This document shows, one piece after another, positions 46,154 to 55,632 of a stretch of 64,000 nucleotides of DNA. Every line of letters starts with the position of its first letter. The first letter of the stretch is position 1. Made by a program: the position numbers and the translations under genes. Under the pieces are notes generated by a model. That model did not search any database. It saw only the letters and a list, made by a program, of their open reading frames with translations, and had not been told where the DNA came from. The stretch is from CAVSRC01 sp963830205. Lineage in GTDB: Bacteria; Pseudomonadota; Alphaproteobacteria; Rhizobiales; Kaistiaceae. Where the stretch lies: NCBI GenBank assembly GCA_963830205.1, contig CAWHLP010000043.1, positions 186,001 through 250,000 on the forward strand. The letters are read 5' to 3'.

Positions 46154-46955
46154 CGTGCGCCCAGCCCGCCTTGCGCGGCAGCGTCAGCGGCCGGTCGCCG
46201 GTGGCGCGCAGGAAGTCGATGAGCGGCCTGACCGCCGCGATCGAACCGTATGCGCCTTCCACTGCGGCGATGCGCTCGTCCCGCGGCCCCTGGCTGCCGA
46301 AGAACAGGCGGAACGACGCGCGCAGCGCCATGATGTCGGCGTGGGTGAACCCCCGCCGCTTGATCCCACGCACGTTGATGCCGGCAATCACCGCGTGCTG
46401 GCCGACCGCCATGGCATAGGGCACCACGTCGCGCTCCACCCCGGAGAGCCCGCCGATGAAGCAGTGGGCGCCGATGCGCGTGAACTGCTGCACCGCAGCG
46501 GCGCCACCGAGAATGGCGAAATCGCCGATCTGCGAGTGGCCGCCGATCATCGCGTTGTTGGTCAGGATCACATTGTCGCCGACGACGCAGTCATGCGCGA
46601 CGTGCGATCCGACCATCAGGAAGCAGCGGTTGCCGACGGTCGTCGTGCCGCGGCCGCGGCTGGTGCCGCGATGGATGGTGGCGTTCTCGCGGATGATGCA
46701 GTCGGCGCCGATCTCGATGGCCGTGTCCTCGCCGCGATAGCTGAGGTCCTGCGGATCGCCGCCGATATAGGCGTGGGCCGCGATGCGCGTGCGCTCGCCG
46801 ATCCGCGTACGGCCGCGGATGATGACGCGGGCATCGACGTCGACCCCGTCGGCGAGCTCGACGGCGCCGCCGACCAGCGAATAGGGACCTATGGTGACGT
46901 CAGCGCCAATGCGGGCGCCGTCCTCGATGATGGCAGTCGGGTGGATGTTGGTCAT
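46134..46955 (-). CDS. lpxA: UDP-GlcNAc acyltransferase LpxA
   Basis: LpxA adds the first 3-hydroxyacyl chain to UDP-GlcNAc in lipid A synthesis. The 273-residue protein is a left-handed beta-helix with hexapeptide repeats (IHPTAIIEDGARIGADVTIGP, in part) and the catalytic His region VGSHVAHDCVVGDNV. The C-terminal helical domain has IKRRGFTHADIMALR. ATG 46955 overlaps the fabZ stop. It runs 20 bp into lpxI. Confidence 0.96.
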   Translation of the reverse strand: MTNIHPTAIIEDGARIGADVTIGPYSLVGGAVELADGVDVDARVIIRGRTRIGERTRIAAHAYIGGDPQDLSYRGEDTAIEIGADCIIRENATIHRGTSRGRGTTTVGNRCFLMVGSHVAHDCVVGDNVILTNNAMIGGHSQIGDFAILGGAAAVQQFTRIGAHCFIGGLSGVERDVVPYAMAVGQHAVIAGINVRGIKRRGFTHADIMALRASFRLFFGSQGPRDERIAAVEGAYGSIAAVRPLIDFLRATGDRPLTLPRKAGWAHDDDVDA

Positions 46956-47422
46956 GAAGAGGATTGCGGCTCACCCATCATGGCGCTGATGATCGCCTCG
47001 GCGACCAGCGTGCCGCCAACCTTCGCTTCGCCGGCGAAGCGCCAGATGTTGCGCCGCTGCTTGAGTTTCTTGACGTGGTATTCGAGCACATCGCCGGGCA
47101 CCACGGGCCGGCGGAACTTGGCCTCGTCGACGGTCATGAAATAGACCAGCTGCGGCCTGGCGCTCTGCATCGACGCCACGCAGATGGCCCCGGCCGTCTG
47201 CGCCATGCCCTCGACGATGAGCACGCCGGGCATGACCGGCCGGCCGGGAAAATGGCCGGCGAAGTGCGGCTCGTTGAAGGTGACGTTCTTGATGCCGACG
47301 GCGGAGTTGTCGCCGTCGACATTGATGATCCGGTCGACCATCAGGAACGGGTAGCGATGCGGCAGAAGCTCCATGATGCGTTCGATGTCGAACGATTGCA
47401 GCGCTGTCGGCCCGTCATCCAT
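46952..47422 (-). CDS. fabZ: 3-hydroxyacyl-ACP dehydratase FabZ
   Basis: FabZ dehydrates 3-hydroxyacyl-ACP in fatty-acid elongation. The 156-residue hot-dog protein has LLPHRYPFLMVDRI and the catalytic His region HFAGHFPGRPVMPGVLIVEGMAQ (in part). ATG 47422 has GGGAG nine bases upstream; the frame is open further but not conserved. It is normally preceded by lpxD, which is missing here, and directly followed by lpxA with an overlapping stop/start. Confidence 0.96.
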   Translation of the reverse strand: MDDGPTALQSFDIERIMELLPHRYPFLMVDRIINVDGDNSAVGIKNVTFNEPHFAGHFPGRPVMPGVLIVEGMAQTAGAICVASMQSARPQLVYFMTVDEAKFRRPVVPGDVLEYHVKKLKQRRNIWRFAGEAKVGGTLVAEAIISAMMGEPQSSS

Positions 47423-47612
47423 CCGTCTGTCTCCCGCTGCCGGCGCGGTTGGCTGCGCCCAGCGACGACGTTTTGACCCATCCTCCGCGAATTGTCGATG
47501 GCCTGGCGGCGATCGGCCGGCGGCCGAACGGGCGCATGCCAGTGCCCCCGCCCCCAAACGGCGGCGGGCGCGAGGTCACCCCCGCGCCCGCGCGTTCCGA
47601 AACCAATTCCGA

Positions 47613-49979
47613 TCAGAAGGCGGCGTTGGTGCCGATGCGGAAGAACTGCGTGCTGTCGTAGCTCTTCTTGGTCAGCGCCTGGGCGAAATCGGCGCGGATC
47701 ATGCCGAACGGCGACTGCCATAGGATGGAGGCGCCCACCGACGAGCGGATGCCCATGTCGTCCATGACCTTGGACGGGTTGCAGCCGCCCGTGCAGTTCG
47801 ACGGGACATCGGCGCCCCACAGCACGCCGGCGTCGGCGAAGAAGGCGCCGCGCAGGCCCAAGTCCGGCGGCACCGCCGGCAACGGGAACTGCACCTCGGC
47901 GGTGCCGTTGATGTAGTTCTTGCCGCCGAGCGCGATGTTGGTCGTGCCGTCGTTGTAGCGCGGACCATAGCCGAGCGAGGCAAAGCCGCGGATCGTCTCG
48001 CCACCCTTGAAGAAATCGTCGATGGTCGACACCGGCTGACCGAGGCCGGTGATGTTGCCGGCGCCCACCTTCACCAGGCCGACGATGTCGTTGTTGTCGA
48101 GCAGCGGCGTATACCAGCGCGCGTCGGCGGTGGAGCGGATGAACCGGGCGTCGCCACCGATGCCGGCGAAATCCTGGGCGAAGCGGAAGTACAGGCCCTC
48201 ATGCGGGTCGAGCCGGCTGTCGAGCGTCGAATAGGTCACGCCCCAGCTGGCCATGGAGCTCAGCCGCGATCCCGCCGGGAAGAAGCACGCCGTGGGATTG
48301 GTCGTACAGTCGGTACCGTTGGTGTAGCTGTTGGTGTCGGTATTGCGGGCCTTGTAGCCGACGTCGAAGGTCAGATTGTCGGTGATCGGCAGGCCGAGCG
48401 TGATGCCGCCGCCGGTGCTCGACGTCTTGAACGGCCGCAGCGAGCCCGCATCCGTATAGGTCTGGTAGCCGCTCAGGCTGAACGACATGTGGTTGCCGAG
48501 GAAATACGGGTCGGTGAACGATGCGTTGACCGACTGCTCCTTGAAGCTGCCGCCGACCGCGATGTGCACCTGCTGACCGCGCCCGAGGAAGTTCTTCTCG
48601 TCCATCGACACTTCGGCGACCAGACCGGTCGAGCCGCCCGTCGTCTCGACGCCGCCGGCGATGCCGAACGAGCCGGTCGACTTGTCCTCGACATTGACCA
48701 CCACGACCACCTTGTCGGGCGCCGAGCCCGGCTCGGTCGTGATCGCCACGGTCTTGAAGTAGTCGAGGTCGCGCAGCCGGCGCTCGGCCTTGTCGATCAT
48801 CACGCGGTTGTAGGCGTCGCCTTCCGCCACCTCGAACTCGCGCCGGATCACGTAGTCTCGGGTCCGCGTATTGCCGCGGATGTCGATGCGCTCGATGTAG
48901 ACGCGCTGGCCCTCGTCGATGACGTAGGTCAGGTTGACGGTGTTGTTGCTGTAGTCGCGGTCGCCGCGCGGGCGAACCTGGGCGAACACGTAGCCAAGCC
49001 GCGACAGCTCGACGGTCAGGTCCTCGGTCGACTTCTCGATCTGCGACGAATCGAAGGTGTGGCCGCTCCTCGTCTTGACGATGCGCGAGAGCGCCCTGGT
49101 GTCGACACCCTGGATCGACGAGTCGATGTTGATGCTGCCGAACTTGTATTTCGGCCCTTCGTCGAGGGTGAAGGTGATGATGTAGCGGCCCTTGGCGGCG
49201 TCGAAGGTGGAGTCCTGCGACAGCACCTGGAAGTCGGCATAGCCGTGCTTCAAATAGAAGGTGCGCAGCAGGTCGGCGTCGGCGTTGAGCCTGTCTTCGC
49301 TGTAGATGTCGTTCTGCGTCAGCCAGCTCAGCCAGTTGGTCTTCTTGGTCGTGATGATGCCGGCCAGCCGCTGCGCCGAGAACGCGCGGTTGCCGACGAA
49401 ATTGATCGCGCCGATGCCGGTGCGCTCGCCCTCGCTGATGGCGAAGACGATGTTGACCCGGTTGTCGGGGAGCTTGGTGATCCGCCCTTCGACCTTGGCG
49501 CTGCTGCGCCCCTTGGTCTCGTAGTATTGCTGAATGTGGAAGACGTCCGCCTGCAGCTTGGCGTCGGTCAGCACGCCGCGCGGCTTGAGCTCGACGATGG
49601 CCGCCAGCGTGTCCGCGGTGACCTTCTTGTTGCCCTGGAAGACCACCGAATTGATGATCGGGTTCTCGACCACGGTCACCACCAGCACGCTGCCGTGCTG
49701 GGCAATGCCGACGTCGGAGAACAGGCCCGTGGCGTAGAGCGCCTTGACCGACGCATCGACATCGGCGCCGCTGTAGGACTTGCCGGGCTTGATGGTCAGG
49801 TAGGCCTTGATCGTCGCTGCTTCGATGCGCTGGGTGCCCTTGACCTGGATGCTCGAGGCAACCGCGGCGTGGGCGATTCCCGCGCTGACCAGCGCAGTCG
49901 CGCCGCCGAAGGCCGGCAACGCCAACGCCAGTAACAGATACAGCGCCAGTCTACGGGCAAAAAACATAAATGAATTCAT
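47613..49979 (-). CDS. bamA: Outer-membrane assembly protein BamA
   Basis: BamA inserts beta-barrel proteins into the outer membrane. The 788-residue protein has a signal peptide (ending near AGIAHA), five POTRA domains (about 45-420, starting with IQVKGTQRIEAATIKAYL) and a C-terminal 16-strand barrel. In the barrel the VRGF-type motif appears as TIRGFASLGYGPR, and the protein ends in a phenylalanine (FRIGTNAAF). ATG 49979 is used; a second Met five residues on could also start. It follows rseP on the same strand. Confidence 0.95.
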   Translation of the reverse strand: MNSFMFFARRLALYLLLALALPAFGGATALVSAGIAHAAVASSIQVKGTQRIEAATIKAYLTIKPGKSYSGADVDASVKALYATGLFSDVGIAQHGSVLVVTVVENPIINSVVFQGNKKVTADTLAAIVELKPRGVLTDAKLQADVFHIQQYYETKGRSSAKVEGRITKLPDNRVNIVFAISEGERTGIGAINFVGNRAFSAQRLAGIITTKKTNWLSWLTQNDIYSEDRLNADADLLRTFYLKHGYADFQVLSQDSTFDAAKGRYIITFTLDEGPKYKFGSINIDSSIQGVDTRALSRIVKTRSGHTFDSSQIEKSTEDLTVELSRLGYVFAQVRPRGDRDYSNNTVNLTYVIDEGQRVYIERIDIRGNTRTRDYVIRREFEVAEGDAYNRVMIDKAERRLRDLDYFKTVAITTEPGSAPDKVVVVVNVEDKSTGSFGIAGGVETTGGSTGLVAEVSMDEKNFLGRGQQVHIAVGGSFKEQSVNASFTDPYFLGNHMSFSLSGYQTYTDAGSLRPFKTSSTGGGITLGLPITDNLTFDVGYKARNTDTNSYTNGTDCTTNPTACFFPAGSRLSSMASWGVTYSTLDSRLDPHEGLYFRFAQDFAGIGGDARFIRSTADARWYTPLLDNNDIVGLVKVGAGNITGLGQPVSTIDDFFKGGETIRGFASLGYGPRYNDGTTNIALGGKNYINGTAEVQFPLPAVPPDLGLRGAFFADAGVLWGADVPSNCTGGCNPSKVMDDMGIRSSVGASILWQSPFGMIRADFAQALTKKSYDSTQFFRIGTNAAF

Positions 49980-50160
49980 GTGGTTCGAATGCCTTGCTCG
50001 TCTGCCTGTCCAGTCCGCATCGCCGAGCGGACAGACGCGCCCCGTCATGACCCAGCCGCGGCAGAATTACAGCCTTTTGGACTCCCCGCAAGCCGCATCC
50101 CCACCCGGTTTTCCGAATCTTACCCCGCGTTGCCCGGCCGCCACGCATGGAAGCCTGATT

Positions 50161-51303
50161 TCACAAGGAACTCAAATGAATAATATCGTTCCAGGTTGCG
50201 AAAATCATTAACATCAACACGAGCGCGAAGCCAACCCGGAAGCCGATCTCCTGGACCCGCTCGCTGAGCGGCTTTCCGCGCACCGCCTCGATGGCGAAAA
50301 ACAGCAGGTGGCCGCCGTCGAGCATGGGAATCGGGAACAGGTTGATCAGGCCGATGCTGATCGACAGAATCGCCGCCAGGTTGATCAGCGCGGTAATGCC
50401 GAGCGTGGCGACCTCGGCCGAGACCGTGGCGACCTGGATCGGGCCGCCGATCTGGTCGGCCGGCTCGTGCCCGATGATGACCGAAAACAGGTAGGACAGC
50501 GTGTGTCCGGTGATCGACGCGGTCTCCTGGGTGGCGACCCACGCCGCCACGGGTAGCGAGTAGTGCTCGACGCGCACCCCGGCGCCGCTCGTGGCATGGC
50601 TGACGCCGAGCATGGCCATCCGGGTTTTGCGGCCGAAAACCTCAGTTTCGGTGAACTTCGGGCGGACCGACAGGGTGACGTCCTGGTCGCCGCGGCGGAC
50701 CACGATCGAGAGCTCGGTGTCGCCGGAGAGGCTGACGATGCGCTGCAGGTCGGCAAAGCTCGACACCGCGCTCCCGTCGATCGATTCGACCACGTCGCCG
50801 GGCTGGAAGCCGGCCTCAGCCGCCGGCGAGCCGGGAACCACCGAATCGACCCGCGGGGTCATCACCTGGCGGCCGTAAATGCTGAAGATCAGGGTGAAGA
50901 TGACGATCGCCAGCACGAAATTGGCGATCGGGCCGGCGGCGACGATCGCCGCCCGGGCGGCGACCCCCTTGCCGGCGAAGGAGCGTTCGCGGTCCGCCGG
51001 GTCCATCTGCTTCAATGCGTCGCGGTCCGGCACGCTCGCCTCGTTCTCGTCGCCGACGAAGCGGACATAGCCGCCCAGCGGGATCGCCGAGATCTTCCAG
51101 CGCGTCCCCTTGCGGTCATTGAAGCCGATGAGTTCCGGGCCGAAACCGATGGAGAAGGTCCGCACCGCCACCCCGGTCCAGCGCGCCACCAGGAAATGGC
51201 CGAGTTCGTGAAAGAACACGACCAGGGTGAGGACGAACAGGAAGGGCACGATGTAGCCGAGGGCCGACCACCCGAGATTCCCGATCCACTCAACCAGTGC
51301 CAT
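50161..51303 (-). CDS. rseP: Site-2 protease RseP
   Basis: RseP is the intramembrane zinc protease that cuts anti-sigma factors and signal peptides. The 380-residue protein has four membrane helices, the HELGH zinc motif in the first (VFFHELGHFLVARW), one PDZ domain (about 130-210; VVPGSPAAEAGFQPGDVVESIDG, in part) and LDGGHLLF as the second metal motif near the end. ATG 51303 is 20 bp after the dxr stop. Position between dxr and bamA is standard. Confidence 0.95.
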   Translation of the reverse strand: MALVEWIGNLGWSALGYIVPFLFVLTLVVFFHELGHFLVARWTGVAVRTFSIGFGPELIGFNDRKGTRWKISAIPLGGYVRFVGDENEASVPDRDALKQMDPADRERSFAGKGVAARAAIVAAGPIANFVLAIVIFTLIFSIYGRQVMTPRVDSVVPGSPAAEAGFQPGDVVESIDGSAVSSFADLQRIVSLSGDTELSIVVRRGDQDVTLSVRPKFTETEVFGRKTRMAMLGVSHATSGAGVRVEHYSLPVAAWVATQETASITGHTLSYLFSVIIGHEPADQIGGPIQVATVSAEVATLGITALINLAAILSISIGLINLFPIPMLDGGHLLFFAIEAVRGKPLSERVQEIGFRVGFALVLMLMIFATWNDIIHLSSL

Positions 51304-51323
51304 GTCAGGCGTCCTTCCCCTGT

Positions 51324-52547
51324 TCAGTGCGCCCGGCGGCGCGCAAGCAGTTGGTCTGCGATCTCACGTCCGCGGCGGTCGAGCGCGATGGCCTCTTCGA
51401 CCGAATCCGGCGCCGCCGGCACAGTCTCGGCCGAAACGCGCTCGATCGTTTGCGCGACCAATCCGGCAATTTCAAGAAAGCCGATGCGGCCCGCCAGGAA
51501 GGCCGCCACCGCCACCTCGTTGGCGGCATTGAGAATGTTGGTCGCCCACCCGCCGGCATCAAGGGCCTCGCGCGCCAGCGTGAGCGCCGGGAAACGGCTG
51601 AGATCCGGCCGCTCGAAGGTCAGGCTGCCGAGTTCGGCGAGGTCGAGCCGGCGGCCGCCGAGCCCCCCGCTCTCCGGCCAGGACAGGCAATGGGCGATCG
51701 GCACGCGCATGTCGGGCAGGCCCATCCCGGCGATCACGGCGCCGTCGTGGAAGGCGACCAGCCCGTGCACCACCGACTGCGGATGCACCAGCACGTCGAG
51801 CCTCTCCGCCGGCATGTCGAACAGATGGTGGGCCTCGATCACCTCCAGGCCCTTGTTCATCATCGTCGCCGAATCGATGGTGATCTTGCGTCCCATCGAC
51901 CAGTTGGGGTGCTTGAGCGCGTCGGCGGCCGTGGCCGCGGCCATGCGCTCCAGGCTCCAGGTGCGGAACGGGCCGCCCGAGGCGGTGATGACGATCCGCT
52001 CCACCTCCTCGATCGGGCGCCCGCCCAGCGCCTGGTAGACGGCGTTGTGCTCCGAATCCATCGGCAGGATGGTGACGCCCTCTTCCGCCGCCGCGCGCAT
52101 GAAGATGGCGCCGGCGGAGACCAGGCACTCCTTGTTGGCGATGGCGACCCGCGTGCCCATGCGGATGGCGGCATAGGTCGGCGCCAGACCGGCCGCGCCG
52201 ACGATCGCGCCGACCACCAGGTCGGCCGGCCGCTCGGCCGCTTCGCGCACCGCATCGGCGCCGGCGGCCGCGGCGATGCCGGTGCCGGCAAGCGCCGCCT
52301 TGAGGTCGCCGTACGCTGACGGGTCGGCGACCACCGCCAGCCGCGCCCCGGCCGTCCGCGCGATGCGCGCCAGCTTCTCGGCATTGGCATTGGCGGTGAC
52401 GGCTTCGACGGCAAAGGAACCGGCGCGTTCGGCGATCACCGAGAGCGTGCTGGCGCCGATCGAGCCGGTTGCGCCGAGGATGGTCACGCGGCGCGGCGTC
52501 ACCGCCGAACGCGGCATCTGGGCGGCTGCGGCGCTCACCGTCACCAT
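51324..52547 (-). CDS. dxr: 1-deoxy-D-xylulose 5-phosphate reductoisomerase
   Basis: Dxr makes 2-C-methyl-D-erythritol 4-phosphate, the committed step of the MEP isoprenoid pathway. The 407-residue protein has the NADPH motif TILGATGSIGASTL, the metal/substrate site MDSEHNAVYQAL and the ITASGGPFRTWS motif, the flexible loop region LKHPNWSMGRKI and the C-terminal NAANEVAVAAFL. The ATG at 52547 overlaps the cdsA end by seven bases. The N-terminal 18 residues are variable. Confidence 0.96.
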   Translation of the reverse strand: MVTVSAAAAQMPRSAVTPRRVTILGATGSIGASTLSVIAERAGSFAVEAVTANANAEKLARIARTAGARLAVVADPSAYGDLKAALAGTGIAAAAGADAVREAAERPADLVVGAIVGAAGLAPTYAAIRMGTRVAIANKECLVSAGAIFMRAAAEEGVTILPMDSEHNAVYQALGGRPIEEVERIVITASGGPFRTWSLERMAAATAADALKHPNWSMGRKITIDSATMMNKGLEVIEAHHLFDMPAERLDVLVHPQSVVHGLVAFHDGAVIAGMGLPDMRVPIAHCLSWPESGGLGGRRLDLAELGSLTFERPDLSRFPALTLAREALDAGGWATNILNAANEVAVAAFLAGRIGFLEIAGLVAQTIERVSAETVPAAPDSVEEAIALDRRGREIADQLLARRRAH

Positions 52548-53383
52548 GTCGTCAGACCGGTTGCCAGGTGCCACGGCCCGCCGTGCAGGAAGCCGATGAT
52601 CACCGCCGCGGCGACGGCGAAGACGAGGCCGTCGACGCGATCCATGAGGCCGCCGTGGCCGGGCACGATGTTGCCCGAGTCCTTGACGCCGAAGGTGCGC
52701 TTGACGGCGGACTCGAACAGGTCGCCGGCCTGGGCGGCAACCGACAGGAGTGCGCACACCAGCGCCAGCCCCGCCGCCACCGGCACCTGTGCCAGCATGG
52801 CGACGATAAGGCCGATGACGACCCCGGCGATCAGCCCGCCGATCGCCCCGGCCCAGGTCTTCTTCGGCGAGATCGCCGGCCACAGCTTCGGCCCACCGAT
52901 CGCCCGGCCGGCGAAGAAGGCGCCGCTGTCGGTGCCCCAGACCACGGCAAACACCACCAGCACCGCGGCCAGCCCGTTATCCGGCGCAAAGCGCAGCAGC
53001 AGGAGGCCGAGGCCGAGCGCGGCGCTGTAGGCGACGCCTCCCGGCCGCCATGGCTCGCGCGCCACCACCGCGGCAGCCACCACCGCCAGCCCGGTCAGGC
53101 CCGCGGCCGCCCCGACAAGTCCGCCAGTCAGCAGCGCCAAGCTCGCGACCAGCGCCGCGGTGAAGATCACCGTCGGCAGCAGCCGGTCGCCGGTCAGCCC
53201 GATCCATTCGAGATGCACCACGATCACCACCGCCGATACGGCGATGGCCGCCAGCCAGCCGCCAAACCAGGCAGCCGCGAGGGTCAGCCCGGCGAGGATC
53301 GCGGCCGACGCAAGACGGACCAGCATTTCGTTGCTCGATACCGGCGTGACCCCGCCTCCGCCGGTGACACGCACCACGCTCAC
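52541..53383 (-). CDS. cdsA: Phosphatidate cytidylyltransferase CdsA
   Basis: CdsA makes CDP-diacylglycerol, the precursor of membrane phospholipids. The 280-residue membrane protein has about seven helices and the family signature near the C-terminus, SVAAQAGDLFESAVKRTFGVKDSGNIVPGHGG (in part) with the GGLMDRVDG end. I start at GTG 53383, because it overlaps the uppS stop as GTGA; the frame is open to 53521. The order uppS-cdsA-dxr is standard. Confidence 0.95.
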   Translation of the reverse strand: MSVVRVTGGGGVTPVSSNEMLVRLASAAILAGLTLAAAWFGGWLAAIAVSAVVIVVHLEWIGLTGDRLLPTVIFTAALVASLALLTGGLVGAAAGLTGLAVVAAAVVAREPWRPGGVAYSAALGLGLLLLRFAPDNGLAAVLVVFAVVWGTDSGAFFAGRAIGGPKLWPAISPKKTWAGAIGGLIAGVVIGLIVAMLAQVPVAAGLALVCALLSVAAQAGDLFESAVKRTFGVKDSGNIVPGHGGLMDRVDGLVFAVAAAVIIGFLHGGPWHLATGLTTW

Positions 53384-54147
53384 GCGCTCTCCCGCTCGCC
53401 ACGCCCGCCGTAGCGCCGGCTGCGGGTCGCGAACATCTCTAGCGCCACGCCGAGCGCGTCGCGGCCGAAGTCCGGCCAGTTGACCTCGAGGAAGACCAGT
53501 TCGGCATAGGCCGATTGCCACAGCAGGAAATTGCTCAGCCGCATTTCCCGTCCCGTGCGGATGATCAGGTCCGGGTCCGGGAACTTGGCGGTGTCGAGGT
53601 GGCCGGCGATCACCTCCTCGTCGATTGCCTTGGGGTCGAGCGAGCCGGCCCTGACTTCCTCGGCGATCGCCCGCATGGCGCGGGTGAGCTCGTTGCGGGC
53701 ACCGTAGTTGAAGGCGAAGATCAGGTGGAGCTCGTGGTTGCCGGCGGTCAGCGTCTCCGCCTCCTCGATCATCTTGAGGATGTCGGAGGGGACGCCCTCG
53801 CGGCTGCCGATCACGCAGACGCGCACGCCCTGGGCGTGCAGCTCGGCGACGTCGCGGCGGATATAGAGCCGGAACAGGCCGAACAGGAAGTCGATCTCGT
53901 CGCGCGGGCGCGACCAGTTCTCAGACGAGAAGCTGTAGAGGGTGAGATAGCGGATCTTGAGGTCGATGGCGGCGCGCACCGTCTTGCGCACGGCCTCGAC
54001 CCCGCGCCGGTGGCCCTCGCCGCGCGGCAGGCCGCGCCCCTTCGCCCAGCGCCGGTTGCCGTCCATGATGATGCCGACGTGCCGCGGCACCGCGCCCGTT
54101 CCCGGCACGGTGGATGCGGTCTGGTTCTGGTCGGCGAGCAGGCTCAT
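53380..54147 (-). CDS. uppS: Undecaprenyl diphosphate synthase UppS
   Basis: UppS makes undecaprenyl diphosphate, the lipid carrier for peptidoglycan and O-antigen. The 255-residue protein has the HVGIIMDGNRRWAKGRGLPR motif with the catalytic Asp, the HRRGVEAVRKTV region, YSFSSENWSRP, and the C-terminal DLIIRTGREMRLSNFLLWQ motif. It ends in the usual RRYGG. The start at ATG 54147 gives a variable N-terminal 20 residues. frr lies 25 bp upstream. Confidence 0.96.
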   Translation of the reverse strand: MSLLADQNQTASTVPGTGAVPRHVGIIMDGNRRWAKGRGLPRGEGHRRGVEAVRKTVRAAIDLKIRYLTLYSFSSENWSRPRDEIDFLFGLFRLYIRRDVAELHAQGVRVCVIGSREGVPSDILKMIEEAETLTAGNHELHLIFAFNYGARNELTRAMRAIAEEVRAGSLDPKAIDEEVIAGHLDTAKFPDPDLIIRTGREMRLSNFLLWQSAYAELVFLEVNWPDFGRDALGVALEMFATRSRRYGGRGERESA

Positions 54148-54171
54148 GCCGCTCTCGCTCCTTGGCCGCCA

Positions 54172-54720
54172 CTACACCTGCAGGATCTCGGCCTCTTTGG
54201 CAGCCAGAATTTCGTCGATCTCGGATATGGTGCCGTCGGTCATGGTCTGCACGTGCTCGCCGTCCGCGTGGGCCTGATCCTGGCCGATCTCGCCATCTTT
54301 TTCCTGCTTCTTGATGGCGTCGATGGCGTCGCGGCGCACATGGCGCACGGCGACCCGGGCGGCTTCAGCGTATTTGTGGGCAACCTTGACCAGCTCCTGC
54401 CGACGCTCGGCGTTGAGCTCCGGAATGGGGATGCGCAGCAGCGTCCCCTCCATGATCGGATTCAACCCGAGGTTGGCCTCGCGGATGGCCCTGTCCACCG
54501 CGTGAACGTTGGACTTGTCCCACACCTGCACCGACAGCATGCGCGGTTCCGGCACGCTGACCGAGGCCATCTGGTTGAGCGGCATCGTGGTGCCGTAGGC
54601 CTCGACATGGATCGGCTCGAGCAGGCTCGACGAGGCCCGCCCGGTGCGCAAGCCCGCCAATTCACCCCTCAGCACCCCAACAGCCCCCTGCATCCTGCGG
54701 TTGACTTCTGCGCTGTCCAT
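54172..54720 (-). CDS. frr: Ribosome recycling factor
   Basis: RRF splits post-termination ribosomes with EF-G. The 182-residue protein has the two-domain RRF structure: RRMQGAVGVLRGELAGLRTGRAS (in part), PLNQMASVSVPEPRML, and LRIPIPELNAERRQELVKVA (in part), ending in KEAEILQV. I start at ATG 54720, because GGGGAAG lies just upstream; a TTG nine codons earlier is in frame. Located between pyrH and uppS as usual. Confidence 0.96.
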   Translation of the reverse strand: MDSAEVNRRMQGAVGVLRGELAGLRTGRASSSLLEPIHVEAYGTTMPLNQMASVSVPEPRMLSVQVWDKSNVHAVDRAIREANLGLNPIMEGTLLRIPIPELNAERRQELVKVAHKYAEAARVAVRHVRRDAIDAIKKQEKDGEIGQDQAHADGEHVQTMTDGTISEIDEILAAKEAEILQV

Positions 54721-54801
54721 CTCTTCCCCTGCAAGTGTATCGGCCAATCGCGGCCGCCATGTGTCAGGCGTTGGCCGTCACGCCCGCCCCCCGGGGCGGG
54801 C

Positions 54802-55524
54802 TCAACCGTTGGCGACCACCGTCGCCCGGCCCTCTCCGGTGAGGATATCAACGAAAGCGCCGGGCTGCTTGATGGAAAAGACGATTACCGGAATCCCGTT
54901 GTCGCGGGCAAGAGTGATCGCGGCGAGATCCATGACGCCCAGCCCCTGGCTGAGCACCGCGTCGTAGCTCAGCCGGTCGTACCGGGTCGCCGTCTTGTCC
55001 GTCTTCGGATCGGCCGAATAGACGCCGTCAACCTGGGTGCCCTTGCACAGCGCGTCGCAGCCCATCTCGGCCGCGCGCAGCGCCGCACCGGTGTCGGTGG
55101 TGACGAAGGGGTGGCCGATGCCGCCGGAGAAGAGCAGCACCTGACCCGCCTCGAAGGCGGCCAGAGCGATCCGCTGGTTGAAGACTTCGCAGATCGAGGG
55201 CATGGGAACGGCCGAGAACAGACGGCTCTCAACCTTGCGCTCATCCAGCTTCTGCTGGAAGGCGATGGCGTTCATCACCGTCGCCAGCATGCCCATCTGG
55301 TCGCCGGCGATGCGGTTGCCGCCGCCCTTGGCGATGGTGACCCCGCGGAAGATGTTGCCGCCGCCGATCACCACGCCGACCTTGACGCCGAGGCCGACCG
55401 CCGCCGCCACGTCGTCGGCGATCCGGCCGGTCACCTTGTCATCGATGCCGAAGGCCTGATCGCCGAGCAGCGCCTCGCCCGAAACCTTGAGGAGAACCCG
55501 TTTGTAGCGAAGCGGCGCTGTCAT
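54802..55524 (-). CDS. pyrH: UMP kinase
   Basis: PyrH phosphorylates UMP to UDP. The 240-residue amino-acid-kinase-fold protein has RVLLKVSGEALLGD, VVIGGGNIFRG, the DQMGMLATVMNAIA element, and GTQVDGVYSADPKTD, plus FSGGIGHPFVTTDTGAALRA (in part). ATG 55524 is used. In most relatives tsf lies immediately upstream; here a FadL-like gene is inserted in between. Confidence 0.97.
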   Translation of the reverse strand: MTAPLRYKRVLLKVSGEALLGDQAFGIDDKVTGRIADDVAAAVGLGVKVGVVIGGGNIFRGVTIAKGGGNRIAGDQMGMLATVMNAIAFQQKLDERKVESRLFSAVPMPSICEVFNQRIALAAFEAGQVLLFSGGIGHPFVTTDTGAALRAAEMGCDALCKGTQVDGVYSADPKTDKTATRYDRLSYDAVLSQGLGVMDLAAITLARDNGIPVIVFSIKQPGAFVDILTGEGRATVVANG

Positions 55525-55632
55525 GGTCGCGACTCGGGAAAGCTTGGAAAACCGCCATCGGGATACACGATGGCCGGTTGCCTGTCACGGCCCGCAGGCC
55601 GCCGCCCAGGCGCCCGCCGCGCCATCCGCCGG

